Shown here in pieces: positions 47,629 through 58,992 of a stretch of DNA of 64,000 nt; the stretch's first letter is position 1, and each line of letters begins with the position of its first letter. Under the pieces are notes generated by a model that saw only the letters and a program-made list of their open reading frames with translations, searched no databases and was not told the origin of the DNA. This DNA is from Jaltomata sinuosa. Its lineage: Eukaryota; Streptophyta; Magnoliopsida; Solanales; Solanaceae. The DNA lies in assembly GCA_003996215.1 (NCBI GenBank), contig QJPP01001526.1, forward strand, positions 1 to 64,000, given 5' to 3'. The translations under genes were made by a program, and so were the position numbers.

Positions 47629-48335
47629 AGTGGCAAAGGAAGTGATAAGAAGACTGAATCTGCTGATAAATAAGCAGAAAAGGATATTCTATTGATGAGT
47701 TGGATATCTGGAATACTGTCAAAGAAGAGCATATATCTCATTATGGGATGCACAACTGCCAAATCGATGTAGGAATGTCTAAAAGACACTATCTACATGC
47801 AACTAAAGATAAGGAATTCCAATTGAAGCAACAGCATCAAACCATTAGGCTTGGCAGTAGAACTATTTATGAATATTTGAGGGAGTTTAAAAGCATATGT
47901 CATGGCTTGACTGCCAAACATAAGCCTGTGGATGATAACAACAAGGTAATAAACTTTTTTAGAGGATTAGGTCCTAGATATAAAACCTTTAAAACTATCA
48001 TGCTTGGCAAAGCACCTTATACAACATTGAGTCATTTTGTCACTACCTTAAGGGGGTTTGATCTCATGGAGGATGAATGATATGATTCACAACAAGTAAA
48101 TCACAACATGGCTTTTGCAGCACAGAAAATATACAACAACAGAGGCAGAGGAAACTACAGCTTTAGGGAAAGAGGTTTCGGGCCTGCAAGTCAAGGCAAT
48201 AATCAGGCTACTCAGAGGCATTCTACTTAGCAGTATCAAGGTTCTGGAAATGCTTCTAAAGGGAAATAAAGATCAGAATCATTAACTTGTCAAATCAGTG
48301 GTAGAAACAATCATACTTCCCTCAAATGCTTCTAT
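47629..48335 (+). pseudogene. Copia gag remainder, element D
   Basis: Frames include ATKDKEFQLKQQHQ, DDNNKVINFFRGLGPRYKTF and LGKAPYTTLSHF, as in element E. The zinc knuckle reads CQISGRNNHTSLKC with its second Cys changed to Ser. Several stops and frame changes. Confidence 0.8.
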
Positions 48336-49680
48336 AGATGGGACTTCTCCTATTAGGCACAAGAAGATTTTCCCCAAGCATTTGCCACTCTCAACACATG
48401 AGAAATCAAAATTGTGGAGATAATGCTCATTACATGAACTCAAGGGCCAACACTCACATGATTAATACCACAAGTAATTTATCCAATCTAAAACCTTATA
48501 ATGAAAATGATAAGATTGAAGTAGGAACTGGTCATGAATTAGATATTACTCATGTTGAAAAAAGAAATATTTCTTGGCTAAGATTGAGTGAAATGCTTGG
48601 GTTCCCAAACTCAAAATGAATCTACTATATGAAAGTAAGATTGATAGAGATAATTATTGTACTATTGAGTTTGATGAATCATCTTTTGTTGAAAAAGACA
48701 AGAGAATAGGAACATAGATGGCCAAGGGTGCTAAAAGAGGAGACATTTATGCTTTGAAAGTTGACAACCTGCTTGCCTTGAGTGCTACAAGAAGGAGTTC
48801 TAATGATATTTGGCATGCCAGACTTGGGCATCCAAATTCTAAGTCCTTAAAAGTTTTTAGGAATAATAATTGTATTAATATCACATGGTGGAATAAAAGT
48901 CCTAAAATTTGTATTAGTTATCAAATGGGAAAAAGTTGTAAGCTACCATTTCAATTGAGAAATAGAGTTGAGATTAAACCATTGTTGAAAATTCACTGTG
49001 ACTTATGGGGGATGCTCATATTGAATCCTCCCAGCATATGAAGTACTATGCATTATTTATTAATGATTACAGTAGATATACATGGACGTTGTATGCATTA
49101 AAAGAAAAATCAAATTTCTTTGAAACATTTGTTATATTTCAGAAAATGGTTGAAAAACAGTTTTCAAAGTGTATCAAGATATTTCGATGTAATGGTCGTG
49201 GTGAATTTTAAGGTTGTGAATTTGTAAAGTACTTGGAAAACTATGACATTGTAAGACATATATCATGTCCTCATACCCTCGAGCAAGATTGAATTATAGA
49301 AAAGAAGCACATACATGTAGTAGAAGATGGATTGACATTTCTTCTTCATGCTAAGTTACCTCTATATTTGTGGACTGAAGCTTTTTTCATAGCTGTATTT
49401 TTGATAAATAAACTCCCTTCATCTGTGTTAAATAAGGAAATACCTTTTCATAAGTTACATGGATCACTTCCTGACTACAGCAGCCTGAAAGTGTTTGGGT
49501 GTACGTGCTTTCCTTATCTCAAAGGAAAGCACAAACTCTCTCCCAAGACATACCATGTGTGTTTCTTTGTTACAGCAGCTTACATAAAGGATGTATGTGT
49601 GATCATCCACCAACAAGGAAGGTCTTTGTGTCAAGATATGTTGTCTTTGATAAACTAACTTTTTCTTATGTGTAAGAACC
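48336..49680 (+). pseudogene. Copia protease and integrase remnants, element D
   Basis: The protease-side frame has lost the DSGA active site (it reads NSRAN where element E has DSGAT). The integrase zinc region is WHARLGHPNSKSL with CISYQMGKSCKLPF, one Cys lost. The core reads HCDLWG, but the second catalytic Asp is Asn (RCNGRGEF), and the Glu region is frameshifted. Downstream LPLYLWTEAFF and LKVFGCTCFPYLKG are typical copia. Confidence 0.8.
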
Positions 49681-51678
49681 AAAACCTTACAATAAGCTTG
49701 CAGATTCTAGTTATATGGCCACATTATTTGAGTTTTTCTTAGAATCACAAGATAAGCCTAGTTCATCAGACCATTCATCTACAAGGGAAGTAGTGGAAGT
49801 TGATCATGATACTGCTGAATCAGGTGATATTCAACATTCATCAGTTGCTACAGAGGTGCAAGATTCAGATGAGAATGAGTCACAATCAGAGAACTGAAAC
49901 CCTAGTGAAGTGCAAAAGCTACATTAACCTCTTGAGTTGGTACAAACACACTAATGTTGATCAAGAATCTCAACAATTCAGAGTAGAGGATTCAAGAGGA
50001 CTACATATTGAGGTAGAACTCTCAAGCTTTCTCACAATTCAAGGTAATATAGGTCAAGCAGCTCAAGATACTATTGCTCAGACAGAACATGTAATCAGTA
50101 CTCAGGATCATCATATGATCACCAGATCTAAAGCTAAGTCACTTCCTACTACTCATACCTCTCTGTCTACTGTAACAACAAATACTAAAGAACCTAAGTC
50201 ACTAAAAGAAGCTCTTATTTGTCCTCATTGGCTTACAATGTAGTTCTAGAACCTCAAATATGAATATAGTGGGGTTCTAATTGGGTGTTTAAGACAAAAA
50301 TGAGACTCGATAGGTCAGTTGTAAGGCATAAAGCCAGACTAGTTGCTAAAGGTTACTCTCAGCTTGAGGGCATTGATTTTGAAGAAACTTCTAATCTAGT
50401 AGTAAAACCTACAGCTATAAGTCATAGTGTATGTTGTTGTTACTTTGCACTGGCCTATTAGGCAATTAGATGTTAAGAATGCACTCTTGCATAGACATCT
50501 ACAACAAGAAGTCCACATGAGTCATCCACCAGGTTTTATTGACTCAAAGTATCAAATCATGTATGTTTCCTAAAGAAGTCCCTCTATGGACTCAAATAGG
50601 CTCCTAGAGCCTGGTTTGAGAGGTTTAGCTTATTCTTGCTTCACTTAGGATTCAAATGTAGTAGGGGCAGACTCCTCCCTATTTACCCTTCACAGCTCAG
50701 TAGGAACCATACTTCTTCTATTGTATATAGATGATACCATTATGACAGGAAGCAATTCCTGGCAGATGAGTAAGTACTGGATAAACTAGCAGTTGAATTT
50801 GCTATGAAGGATCTTTGACCCTTGAGTCACTTCTTGAGTATTGAGGTAAGATACTTTCCCGTAGAAATTCACCTAACTCAAATAAAACATGTCAATGATC
50901 TACTTTAAAAGGTGGACATTGCAAATGTGAAGGCAGTACACATTTCACTAGCTTAGAAGCATGATTTACAAGAAGTTGTTGGCAATGCAGTTGATCCCTC
51001 ATTCTATAAAAGCATTGTGGGAAGCTTGCAGTATCTCACACTTACCATAACATACATTACTCATGCTGTGAATCTTGAAAGTCAATTCATGCAATGTCCA
51101 AATAGTGTGCACCTTCAAGTTGTGAAGAGGACATTAAGGTATGTCAAGGGAACTATTAATCATGGACTAAGAATCTTGTCATAACCTCCGCTCAGGTATA
51201 TGGCTTCTCAAATGCAGACTCGACAGCGTGTGCTGTAACAAGAAGGTCAAATACTCAATACAACATATGAATTGGTGCAACTTGTGTATTATGGCCCTCA
51301 ATGAAGCAAAACACTATCGCCTGATCTAGTGCTGAAGCTGAGTAAAGAGCACCGGCAACAATTCAACTGAGCTCACTTGGATAAGCTATATTTTGCATGG
51401 AGTATATGTCTAGGTAGCTCCTACTCTATTTTGTGACAACTTAAGTATCCTATACATGACCAAAAATCCAGTACTATATGCTAGAACTAAGCATGTAGAA
51501 CTAGATTATTATTTTGTCAGTGAAAAGGTAGTTCAAGGACAACTTGTTAGTCAGTTTGTTAGATCAAAGGATCAGGTGGCAAATATCCATACCAAAGCTC
51601 TTGGCAAGGACATGTTCAAGTTTTTTCAAGACAAGCTAGGTGTAGTGTACTCATCACCTTCTAGCTTCAGGGGATCAT
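49681..51678 (+). pseudogene. Copia RT-RNase H remnants, element D
   Basis: A serine/aspartate-rich linker leads to VRHKARLVAKGYSQLEG (start of RT), then broken RT frames (KSLYGLK, FKCSRG) and RNase H end motifs (ARTKHVELDYYFV, DQVANIHTKALGKD). Stop codons are frequent after 50240; the YVDD-type box is frameshifted. Confidence 0.78.
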
Positions 51679-51897
51679 GTACATAATGATGATCATGTAG
51701 ATAATGATCATTCAAATTTAGATCAATATAAGAGTCCTAATAAGGACTCAATTGTGCAAGCCTACTAGGAGTGTTCTACTAGAGCTAGCATAGCTATTTT
51801 GTAGGATAAAATACTTGTATAAATAGATAGGTTGATGTACTATAAATATTATCAAATATAGAGTCAAAAAATTTTCCTAACAGTGTGTATTTTCTCA
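51679..51897 (+). repeat. 3' LTR of element D
   Basis: 219 bp, matching the 5' LTR with scattered changes; ends TTTCTCA. GATCA follows as target duplication. TATAAATAGA at about 51818 is the likely TATA box. Confidence 0.82.
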
Positions 51898-51902
51898 GAT
51901 CA

Positions 51903-52621
51903 TAGTCTTTATTTTATACTTTTGAGACATTTTGATCATAGTTTTGTTCATATTTGAATGATTTTGAGTTTAAATTGAAATATTGTAACATAGTTGTAGT
52001 TTGATGTTTATTTGATAGATCTTTGAGTTGGTTTTAAGCTAAAAGTATTGAATTTTACAAGTGGGTGGTAAAAATGCAGCATTTTGCTGCCAGTTTTTAT
52101 GCAGATAACAGACCTCATGAGGTCAATTTATTGCAAAAAAAAATTCTAGAATTTTTTTAAAAATGACAACATGAGGTCGGAAATTTACATTATATTTTTC
52201 AGAAATTCATATATATTTTGACCTACAAAAGTCGGTATTTATATCTATATTTGAAAATTTATCAGGAAACCGACCCCGTGAGGTTGGATATCTAAAAAAT
52301 AAAAAATATATATGAAACCGATCTCTAGCCTCCAGAGGTCGATTTTTTAAAATATTAATAAAAAAATAAAAATATCCGACTCCCGATGGTCGAAAAAAAT
52401 TTACCGTGAAAAGTCGGGATAGAAAAAAAAATATTAAAATTGGTTTTAACCAAATTTTCTGGCTTAAATATTGGACCGTCCTCAGACTTCTAGAGGTGGG
52501 TTTGGTTTTCTAACCAAGTTTTTTTTTAATTACGAGTTTAGGTTGGTTTTGTGTCAGTTTTTGAGAAAACAAACCTCCAAAGGTTGGAAATTTAGGTCGG
52601 TTTTGACCTTTTTTAGTAGTG
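51903..52621 (-). mobile_element. Right terminus of a CACTA (En/Spm) DNA transposon
   Basis: The segment ends TTTTTTAGTAGTG at 52621, i.e. CACTACTAAAAAA on the minus strand, the signature CACTA end. Inside are subterminal repeats of GACCTCATGAGGTC type (52111-52124) and relatives (CCGACCCCGTGAGGTTGG, CCTCCAGAGGTCG, GGTCGGTTTTGACC). The left end is not in the window; element D seems to have inserted into this element. No transposase was seen. Confidence 0.72.
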
Positions 52622-53257
52622 GAAGAAACAACCACACTATTATATATTATTTTTGTAGGTAGGATTACTCCTACCAATCTAAACTAAAAACTTCACAAGG
52701 ATTCTCTGCATTAACAATCTTTGAATCATCAAAAAACAATCTTTATATGAATTCTGGAGCAAGCTTGAAATTGTATCAATGTCAAGGTCCAACTTGAGAG
52801 GAGATGCTAGAGAGAACGTAGTAACCAATCCATATTAGTTTAGAATTTAATCATTGACATTGTTTAGGATTATTTATATTATTAGAATTACAATTGTTGA
52901 ATCCTAATTAAATAGAAAGGCATGACTATATAATTAATGAAGCCTCTACCTCGCGTAAAGAGCATGAAGAGAAAATATCATAAGTTATATTTTTACTCTC
53001 AATATTATTTTATAATTTTCATAAGAGGAAATTTTGTTTTTTTACTACCGTTTGAAAAGGTGATCATTTTTTACAACAGTTATCGAACACACTATTGACC
53101 ACGTGGATTGTAGTTATTGGGGTAGTTAACTATAAAATGAGCATTGAACAGGTCCAAAGGCCATCATTCGAAACAGAAAACAGGTCTGAATTGAAGCTTT
53201 TATACATCTTTCCACTATCTTGTTGTGTTTCTGTCAAAGTAATTCGATCCAAAGAAG
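52622..53257 (+). promoter_or_regulatory. Upstream region of the C2-domain gene
   Basis: The G-box CACGTG at 53100-53105 lies about 155 bp before the start codon. A TATA-like CTATATAATT is near 52926. Transcription start and 5' UTR cannot be fixed from sequence. Confidence 0.45.
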
Positions 53258-56200
53258 ATGCCAAGTGGGACGCTTGAAGTTTTTCTTGCAAATGCCAAAG
53301 GTCTTGAAGACCAAAATTGGCTCAGTATGATCTTCACAAACTCCATTTTCTAATTCCATTTATCATGATTTCTTAGGGGATATGACGATTCAATGCTGAT
53401 ATATTCACATTATCAAAAAATTGGAAGAGAAAACGAACATTTGTTCTCTTTTACTTGTAGCCACCTAAATGATACCAGATCTTGCTTTATGTGAAAAATA
53501 ATGGCGTAATTTTGGTTTAGATCTTAATTTTATGCATGCATATATAAAGTCCGATATTATATATATTATTTCCTCCGCTTCAATTTGTTTGTATGGTTTT
53601 GACTTGACAATAAGTTTCATAAAATAAAGAAGACTGTTGAATCTTGTGATCTTAAATTAACAATATGTAAAATGTACCAAAATATTCTTTAACCTTGTGG
53701 TACCAAAACATATCATGTGAAAATCTAGAATTAAAAAGTTGGCAAAAAAAGAAAGAGACGTTCTTTATGAAAAGGATTAAAAAAAAAAGACAAACAGATC
53801 GAAACGGAGAATATATTATATATGCGCATCCAATGTATATAGTAAATTTCACCAACCAATGTCAAGTAGCAACTTCTGCTGTACTTTATTTATCATGTCC
53901 TTCACCGCAACATAAATTATTGGACTTTTTTCATTTTAATTATGTTAACACTAGGCATGTCCCCTCATTCATTATTTTTAATGTTACTAATCATTCATCT
54001 CTTAGTTTAATAAAATTTGATTAATTGGCTTCTCGAATTTCAACAGCTAGTATGAATCCTTATGTGGTCATCACCTGTCGGACTCAAGAGAAGGAAAGTG
54101 GTGTTGCATCAGGTATTTGTGATAAATTACTTCAACTAAACCTTGTTAGTGTAGTTTTAGTTTTTGTGAAGAGAAAAACATACTATTAATTTTCACCCTC
54201 CTGTAAAGTCAAAAATCAGAAGCAAAGTTCTTATATGCTAATGCTTTTTTTGTTTACCCTCATGTGTATCATCTATATCTACACGTATTCCCTACACTAT
54301 TTAAGAAAAGTGCTTCCACGCATTCTACATTCTTGTTTGATTTGGTCTTGTATGATCAGTGGCCTTGGCAGTTTGAGATTCCATAATGCTGAGTTTCTTG
54401 TCTTCCAAATCCTATATACTAGTGCTGCAATTAATAGCTCTCTGCACCCTCTCCATTTTGTATTCCTTATTACTACCCTTCAGCTCTGTCATGAGCTGCA
54501 CTCTCTTCCCAAGCCATGTGAGCACACCATTTAGGCATGCCTTCGAAAAGAGACTCAAATAACAAATGGTTTACAAACTTCCTTGCATCCCCACATATCA
54601 CACACTTATCATCTTTGTTGATCCCTATACTAAATTGTCTTTGGTTTGGAGCCTTCCATAAATAGCTAGCCAGCAAATGAAGTTGTGCTTAGGCATATTC
54701 CCTCTACTCCATATCCGCCTTCTCCAGGGTCATATCTCCTTGTCACATATTCTCAATTATTATCCATTTACTTATTGTATATTTACGCGTAGGTGTCAAC
54801 CAGTTATGATGTATGTAGCTATTAGCAAAATTTTCTCTAACGGTGCATATTTTCCTCCAATAACAGCAGCAACCATTGAATGTTTGTAGTGCCACCATTC
54901 TTGATCTTTAAAATAAACCTGATGAATCCACTTCACTCATAGATTATATGCTTTTTGGGCCACATGCATGCCAAACATATTTTGCTATAAATACTTCATC
55001 CCACTTGATGCATTCAGTGAGACCTAACCCGCCATCACTTTTCGGTCTGCATATCAGTTCCTTGGCCACTAAGGGTGACCTGGCGGTTGCGTACTTCATA
55101 CTCCACGAGAAGTTTCTACAAATCGTTGTGATCCCCTTGAGCACATGTCTAGGCAGTAAAAACATGGAGGACCAGTAGCTATTTATGTGCAATAACACTG
55201 AATTTATCAATAGCACCCTGCCTGCATAGTATAGATTTCTTGATCCCTAACTTCTGACTCTAGCTGTTGGTTTATCAATTAGTATTTCACATCCACTTTG
55301 GACAACATTTTAGGAGGATAGATGCCCCTGTTTTATACCCTGTTAGCTCACAAATGTCTGTTATAAATTATCCCTCCATCTTTGTACAAAATATGTTTAA
55401 TTTGGATGCATCTGTTGCTATCCCAGATGTATTGGAAAAGCTTTTGAACCCCCTGAGCATAAGCAAAACTGATTGGAAATCCCCCCTGGAAAACATGATA
55501 ACATTATCTACAAAACACAAACGGGTTAATTTCAAAGTTTTGCACTGTGTATGAAATCCAAATCCCTTCTTGATGGTCACCTTCCTCATTATCCTGGATA
55601 CATATTACAAACAATAAGGGTGAGATTGGGTCTCCGTGCCTCAACCCCTTTTTTTCCCTTTTGATGTCCCCCTACAAGCCACCATCAATTATCCCATATA
55701 ATTCTTGTCCATTTTATCAACTGTGGTGGAAAGTTCAGGGCATGTAACATCTCCTTCACAATCTCCATTCAATTGAATCGTTTGCTTTCCTCAAATCTAG
55801 CTTAATTAGGCAACTCTTTGTAGTCTGCTTCCTGTTATATAATCTCATAAGGTCCTGGTAAATTAGTACATTTTGAGCAATAGTTCTTCCAACAACAAAA
55901 GCACTCTGACTAGAGAAGATAGTTGGTAAGACTTGCTTTAGTCTATTACACAGCTAAGTTGCTCGGACTCTCCCCCATGTCGAATCCTCCAAAAAAGCAT
56001 TACTTTCGAAGGATCCGACATGCACCCGATGACTTTTTTGAAGAGTCGGAGCAACATAGTTACACAGTACTTTAGAGACTACCTTATAAATTGGGTTGCA
56101 ATAGGGAATTGGTCTGACTATCAATGTGGTTTGTCATGTTCTATATCAATTATTATTTTGGTTGTTAATCCCATTTTATGAATATAACATAAAAAAAATT

Positions 56201-57502
56201 TACACTATATGAAAATTTTCTCTGACTAAATATCTCAATATTAAGTTGTTTTTTACAGGTGAAGGATCTGATCCTGAGTGGAATGAGACCTTTGTTTTCA
56301 CAATCAGTAGTGATGTAGAAGAGATCACCCTCAAGATTATGGACAAAGATACTTTCAGTTCGGATGATTTTGTTGGAGAAGCAACGTTAATAATCTTTCT
56401 GATTCATTTCCCTAATATTATACTCTCTCCGTTTCAATTTGTTTGTCTGGTTTTGACTTGACACGACGTTTAAGAAAGTAAAGAAGACTTTTGAATCTCG
56501 TGTCTTAAACTAAAGATATGTTGAATGTACAAAAGAAAAATTAATCTTGTGGTTTTAAATATGTCATATGAAGAGTTGAAATTAAAGAGTTGTCAAAAAA
56601 GGAAATAAACAATCAAATGAAAATGGAGGGAGTATCAATCTCTTTTTTCATTCATGTTGTCTAATGGTAATCATTTTGCTCGATATTTTGTGCTTTTATT
56701 AATCAAAACAGAATTCCCTTACATGAAGTGTTGCGCGAAGGAGAGGTGCCAGAACGCGCTTACAATGTCGTCAAGGATGAAGAATATTGTGGAGAGATAA
56801 AACTTAGCCTCACCTTCACATCAGAGGTGAGATTATTACTCCCTTCGTTTCAATTTATTTGTCTTAGTTTAACTAAACACGAAATTTAAGAAACTAATGA
56901 AAACTTATGGATCTTATGATCTTGTTATTTGCAAAATAAAATTAGTTATATGTTACAATAGGTTAAAATACAATTATAGTGCATAAATTTTTTGCACTAT
57001 CAATACATATAAGGAAATGATTTCTTGTATGGTTACTCAACTAATAGTTATTATTTCAAACCGTCCTTATTTTGTTGAAGAAAATTGGAATAAAAAAGAA
57101 TGATGACTTTCTAAAATAATAATTATTAGTTGAGTGGAAAAAATGATTCTTCCTCCCTTGCAGTCGGGTTCTCATAGAGGAAGTGATGAAGAAGAATGCG
57201 GTGGACGTAGAAAGTCACTTAATGACTCAAGAGCATCTGATGAAGAAGAATATGGTGGACGTAGAAAGTCACGTGGTGGCTCAAGAGGATCTGATGAAGA
57301 AGAACTTGGTGGACGTAGAAAGTCACGTGATGGCTCCAGAGGATCTGATGAAGAAGAATATGGTGGACGTAGAAAATCACGTGATGAGTCCGGAGGATCT
57401 GATGAAGAAGTCTATGGTGGACGTAGACGATCAGGTGGTAAGCATAGAGGATGTGATGAAGACAACTATGGTGGATATAGAGAATCACGTGATGACTACT
57501 AA
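53258..57502 (+). CDS. Small C2-domain protein, elicitor-responsive (ERG3-like), with repeat tail
   Basis: Five exons with GT-AG borders and consistent phase: 53258-53324, 54047-54112, 56259-56385, 56712-56826 and 57164-57502; 237 residues. Exons 1-4 form one C2 domain (about residues 4-122): MPSGTLEVFLANAKGLED, NPYVVITCRTQEK, DPEWNETFVFTIS, KIMDKDTFSSDDFVGEAT, YNVVKDEEYCGEIKLSLTF. This is the pattern of plant ERG3-like C2 proteins, which bind membrane lipids in a calcium-dependent way and are linked to defence. Relatives are about 145-150 residues; the excess is exon 5, six in-frame 18-residue repeats. Loop 1 has Asn where DPY is usual; loop 3 keeps its aspartates. No signal peptide or membrane span was seen. 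Confidence 0.88.
53569..53813. mobile_element. Stowaway-like MITE in intron 1
   Basis: Terminal inverted repeats TTTCCTCCGCTTCAA and TCGAAACGGAGAATA, with TA target duplication on both sides. Same family as the intron 3 copy (shared TTTGTTTGT and GTTTTGACTTGAC). Confidence 0.78.
54245..56130 (-). mobile_element. LINE (L1-type) reverse-transcriptase fragment in intron 2
   Basis: Reads on the minus strand from RT motifs (NRLKQVLPTIFSSQSAFVVGR, LIKLDLRKAND with AYD changed to AND near 55800; FVDNVIMF in place of FADD near 55500) through INSYWSSMFLLPRHVLKG to a zinc-binding tail (CVICGDARK...HLLFES). It ends near a T-run at 54245, the presumed poly(A). It lacks ORF1 and the endonuclease, so is 5'-truncated as LINE copies often are. 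It lies opposite to the host gene and is broken by a MITE. Confidence 0.82.
55954..56059. mobile_element. 106-bp MITE inside the LINE fragment
   Basis: Inverted ends CTAAGTTGCTCGGACTC and GAGTCGGAGCAACATAG, flanked by an 8-bp direct repeat TTACACAG (55946-55953 and 56060-56067). The 8-bp duplication fits the hAT superfamily. Removing it restores the LINE RT reading. Confidence 0.82.
56423..56632. mobile_element. Stowaway-like MITE in intron 3
   Basis: Ends CTCTCTCCGTTTCAA and AATGGAGGGAG with TA duplications (56421-56422 and 56633-56634). Confidence 0.8.
56839..56960. mobile_element. Partial Stowaway-like MITE in intron 4
   Basis: Starts CTCCCTTCGTTTCAATTT after TA, 12 bp from the exon 4 donor. 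The other terminal repeat is not seen; the right limit is approximate. Confidence 0.55.
57173..57502 (+). repeat. 54-bp in-frame repeats coding the C2 protein tail
   Basis: GATGAAGA-type starts fall at 57185, 57239, 57293, 57347, 57401 and 57455, each exactly 54 bp apart. The coded unit is about SDEEEYGGRRKSRDGSRG: an acidic run, a Gly pair and a basic Ser/Arg run. The last unit (DEDNYGGYRES) looks closest to the tail end of ordinary family members. Confidence 0.9.
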
Positions 57503-57629
57503 TTCCGGGAGTTTGTGTTTATTTAGGAGGTCGTTTGGTTACCTCCATTGCTGGAAATAATCCTCTACTAAATTCTGCACTAGTTGTCCATTGTTTGATT
57601 GTTATTTTATGTTTGTACTAGTTTTTCTG
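57503..57629 (+). other. 3' flank of the C2 gene
   Basis: About 127 bp between the stop codon and the Mutator-like element. It ends in TAGTTTTTCTG (57619-57629), the left target duplication. Confidence 0.5.
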
Positions 57630-58002
57630 GAGTCCGGAGCCTAAAGGACAACATTTTTTATTAAAAATTCCAAAAGGGTAACTGAAAAAGAGAAATAGAC
57701 CAAAAGGGCAAAAGAAGCGTGAATGTGCTCACGCCTTAAGATAAAAATTAACGGCCGTCAGTTATGACTTACGTGGGAGGTCGTGAGTGGCTGCCCGCTT
57801 TATAAAGCGTGGACAGTCACACGCCTTCCTTGGCTTTCGATTACTTGACAAGACTTAGCATATAGTAGTAGTATTTTTAGATTACTATAGAAGACTTGGA
57901 CATACCCTCCTACATTTTGTGCATTTATTAATTTTCTCATTTTGTGGCTCTAAACAGTAGAACAAATCTTCATTTGATTTTCTCACAATCAAGAATAATG
58001 CC

Positions 58003-58119
58003 ATGTTCTTCAATCTTGTCATACTGGTGGCTCTCTTCTTAGTTAGTTTTGCACCAGCTTCTTGTGAAGTTGGTGCGGGTTGTGAAACAACCGATTTAAC
58101 CGATAAATCGAATCGATAA
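58003..58119 (+). CDS. Possible captured signal-peptide fragment inside the MULE
   Basis: A 38-codon frame, with MFFNLVILVALFLVSFAPAS as a convincing secretory signal peptide, then CEVGAGCE and an unrelated tail. The upstream 60 bases look like a plant 5' UTR. The coding sense seems to stop near 58095, where AT-rich sequence begins. It could be the first exon of a small secreted protein gene picked up by the element (Pack-MULE). I do not recognise the parent gene; a chance frame is possible. Confidence 0.4.
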   Translation: MFFNLVILVALFLVSFAPASCEVGAGCETTDLTDKSNR

Positions 58120-58576
58120 AATTGTTATTGGTTTATTAGTATCGGATTGTTAAGTTAACAATTTTTAAACAAATTTATAAAAAAAAATATTGGGCTATAT
58201 CGGTTCCGTTTAAATTTTAAGATATTTGTTAATGGTTAAATCAACAACTCAATAAGATTATATTAAAATTATATTTTTATCGCTAATTATATAATAGTGG
58301 CTTTAAATTTTAAATATATACCCTATTATTATTTTTTCGCATTTTATAGTTGTTGTCTTAGTGCTATGTTTTCTTTCTAAAGTTGTTGGCTTGGTGGAGT
58401 TCTACCCATCAGTGTAAACTATGAACTGGCCTTGTTTTTTTTTTTTGAAAGATTGCTACTGTTGCTACTGCATTCAAGTTTGCTACTTAACCAGAAAAAA
58501 ATAAGTTTATTGTAGTAATAACGTATTTGAATTTGCTTATGCTTGTAGTTTGTGTAGAGTTTTATGTATGAAGATA

Positions 58577-58580
58577 GTGT

Positions 58581-58620
<40 letters not shown>
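58577..58620. repeat. (TA)n microsatellite
   Basis: About 20 TA units, inside the MULE. Confidence 0.95.
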
Positions 58621-58622
<2 letters not shown>

Positions 58623-58731
58623 AGATGAAAATAAGAGAAAGAAAAAAAATAGGAGCATTTTCTTATTGGTTAAACTGAAAATCAAACTGTAAAGGACCAA
58701 AATTCGATTAATCAAAAACCGATAACGAATA

Positions 58732-58992
58732 CTCCCTCCGTTCAAAATTACTTGTCACTTATTTCTTAATTGGATTTTTACTTTTACTTGTCATTTTTGA
58801 CATATCAAGGAAGGACAACTTTTTTTTCCTGTATTACCCTTAGCATTAATAGTTTATTCCTCAAACTAATTTCAAGACACAATAGTAACCATTAATTAAT
58901 AGGGGTACTATGGTAAAATAGTCATGTTAATAATTATTTTCTTAATGGATATATCAAGTCAAAAAGTGACAAGTAAAAGTGAACGAAGAGAG
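58732..58992. mobile_element. Stowaway-like MITE inside the MULE
   Basis: Ends CTCCCTCCGTTCAAAATTAC and GTGAACGAAGAGAG with TA duplications (58730-58731 and 58993-58994). A different subfamily from the intron copies. Confidence 0.8.

Larger units (their letters stand above)
37499..51897 (+). mobile_element. Element D: degenerate Ty1/copia retrotransposon
   Basis: 5' LTR 37499-37730, primer site, gag broken by element F, then gag remainder, protease, integrase, RT and RNase H remnants, 3' LTR 51679-51897. GATCA flanks both sides (37494-37498 and 51898-51902) as target duplication. All coding parts carry stops and frameshifts. It is closely related to element E. Confidence 0.87.

Noticed and set aside
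53095..53277. 60-residue frame upstream of the C2 gene start
   Set aside because: Overlaps the real start codon in another frame and contains the G-box region; no family match.
57183..57560. Second 125-residue frame over the C2 gene tail (MMKKNAVDVESH...)
   Set aside because: Frame-shadow of the 54-bp repeats; the exon 5 frame agrees with splice phase and the family tail.
58419..58745. 108-residue Tyr/Ile-rich frame
   Set aside because: Produced by the (TA)n microsatellite and flanking AT-rich DNA.
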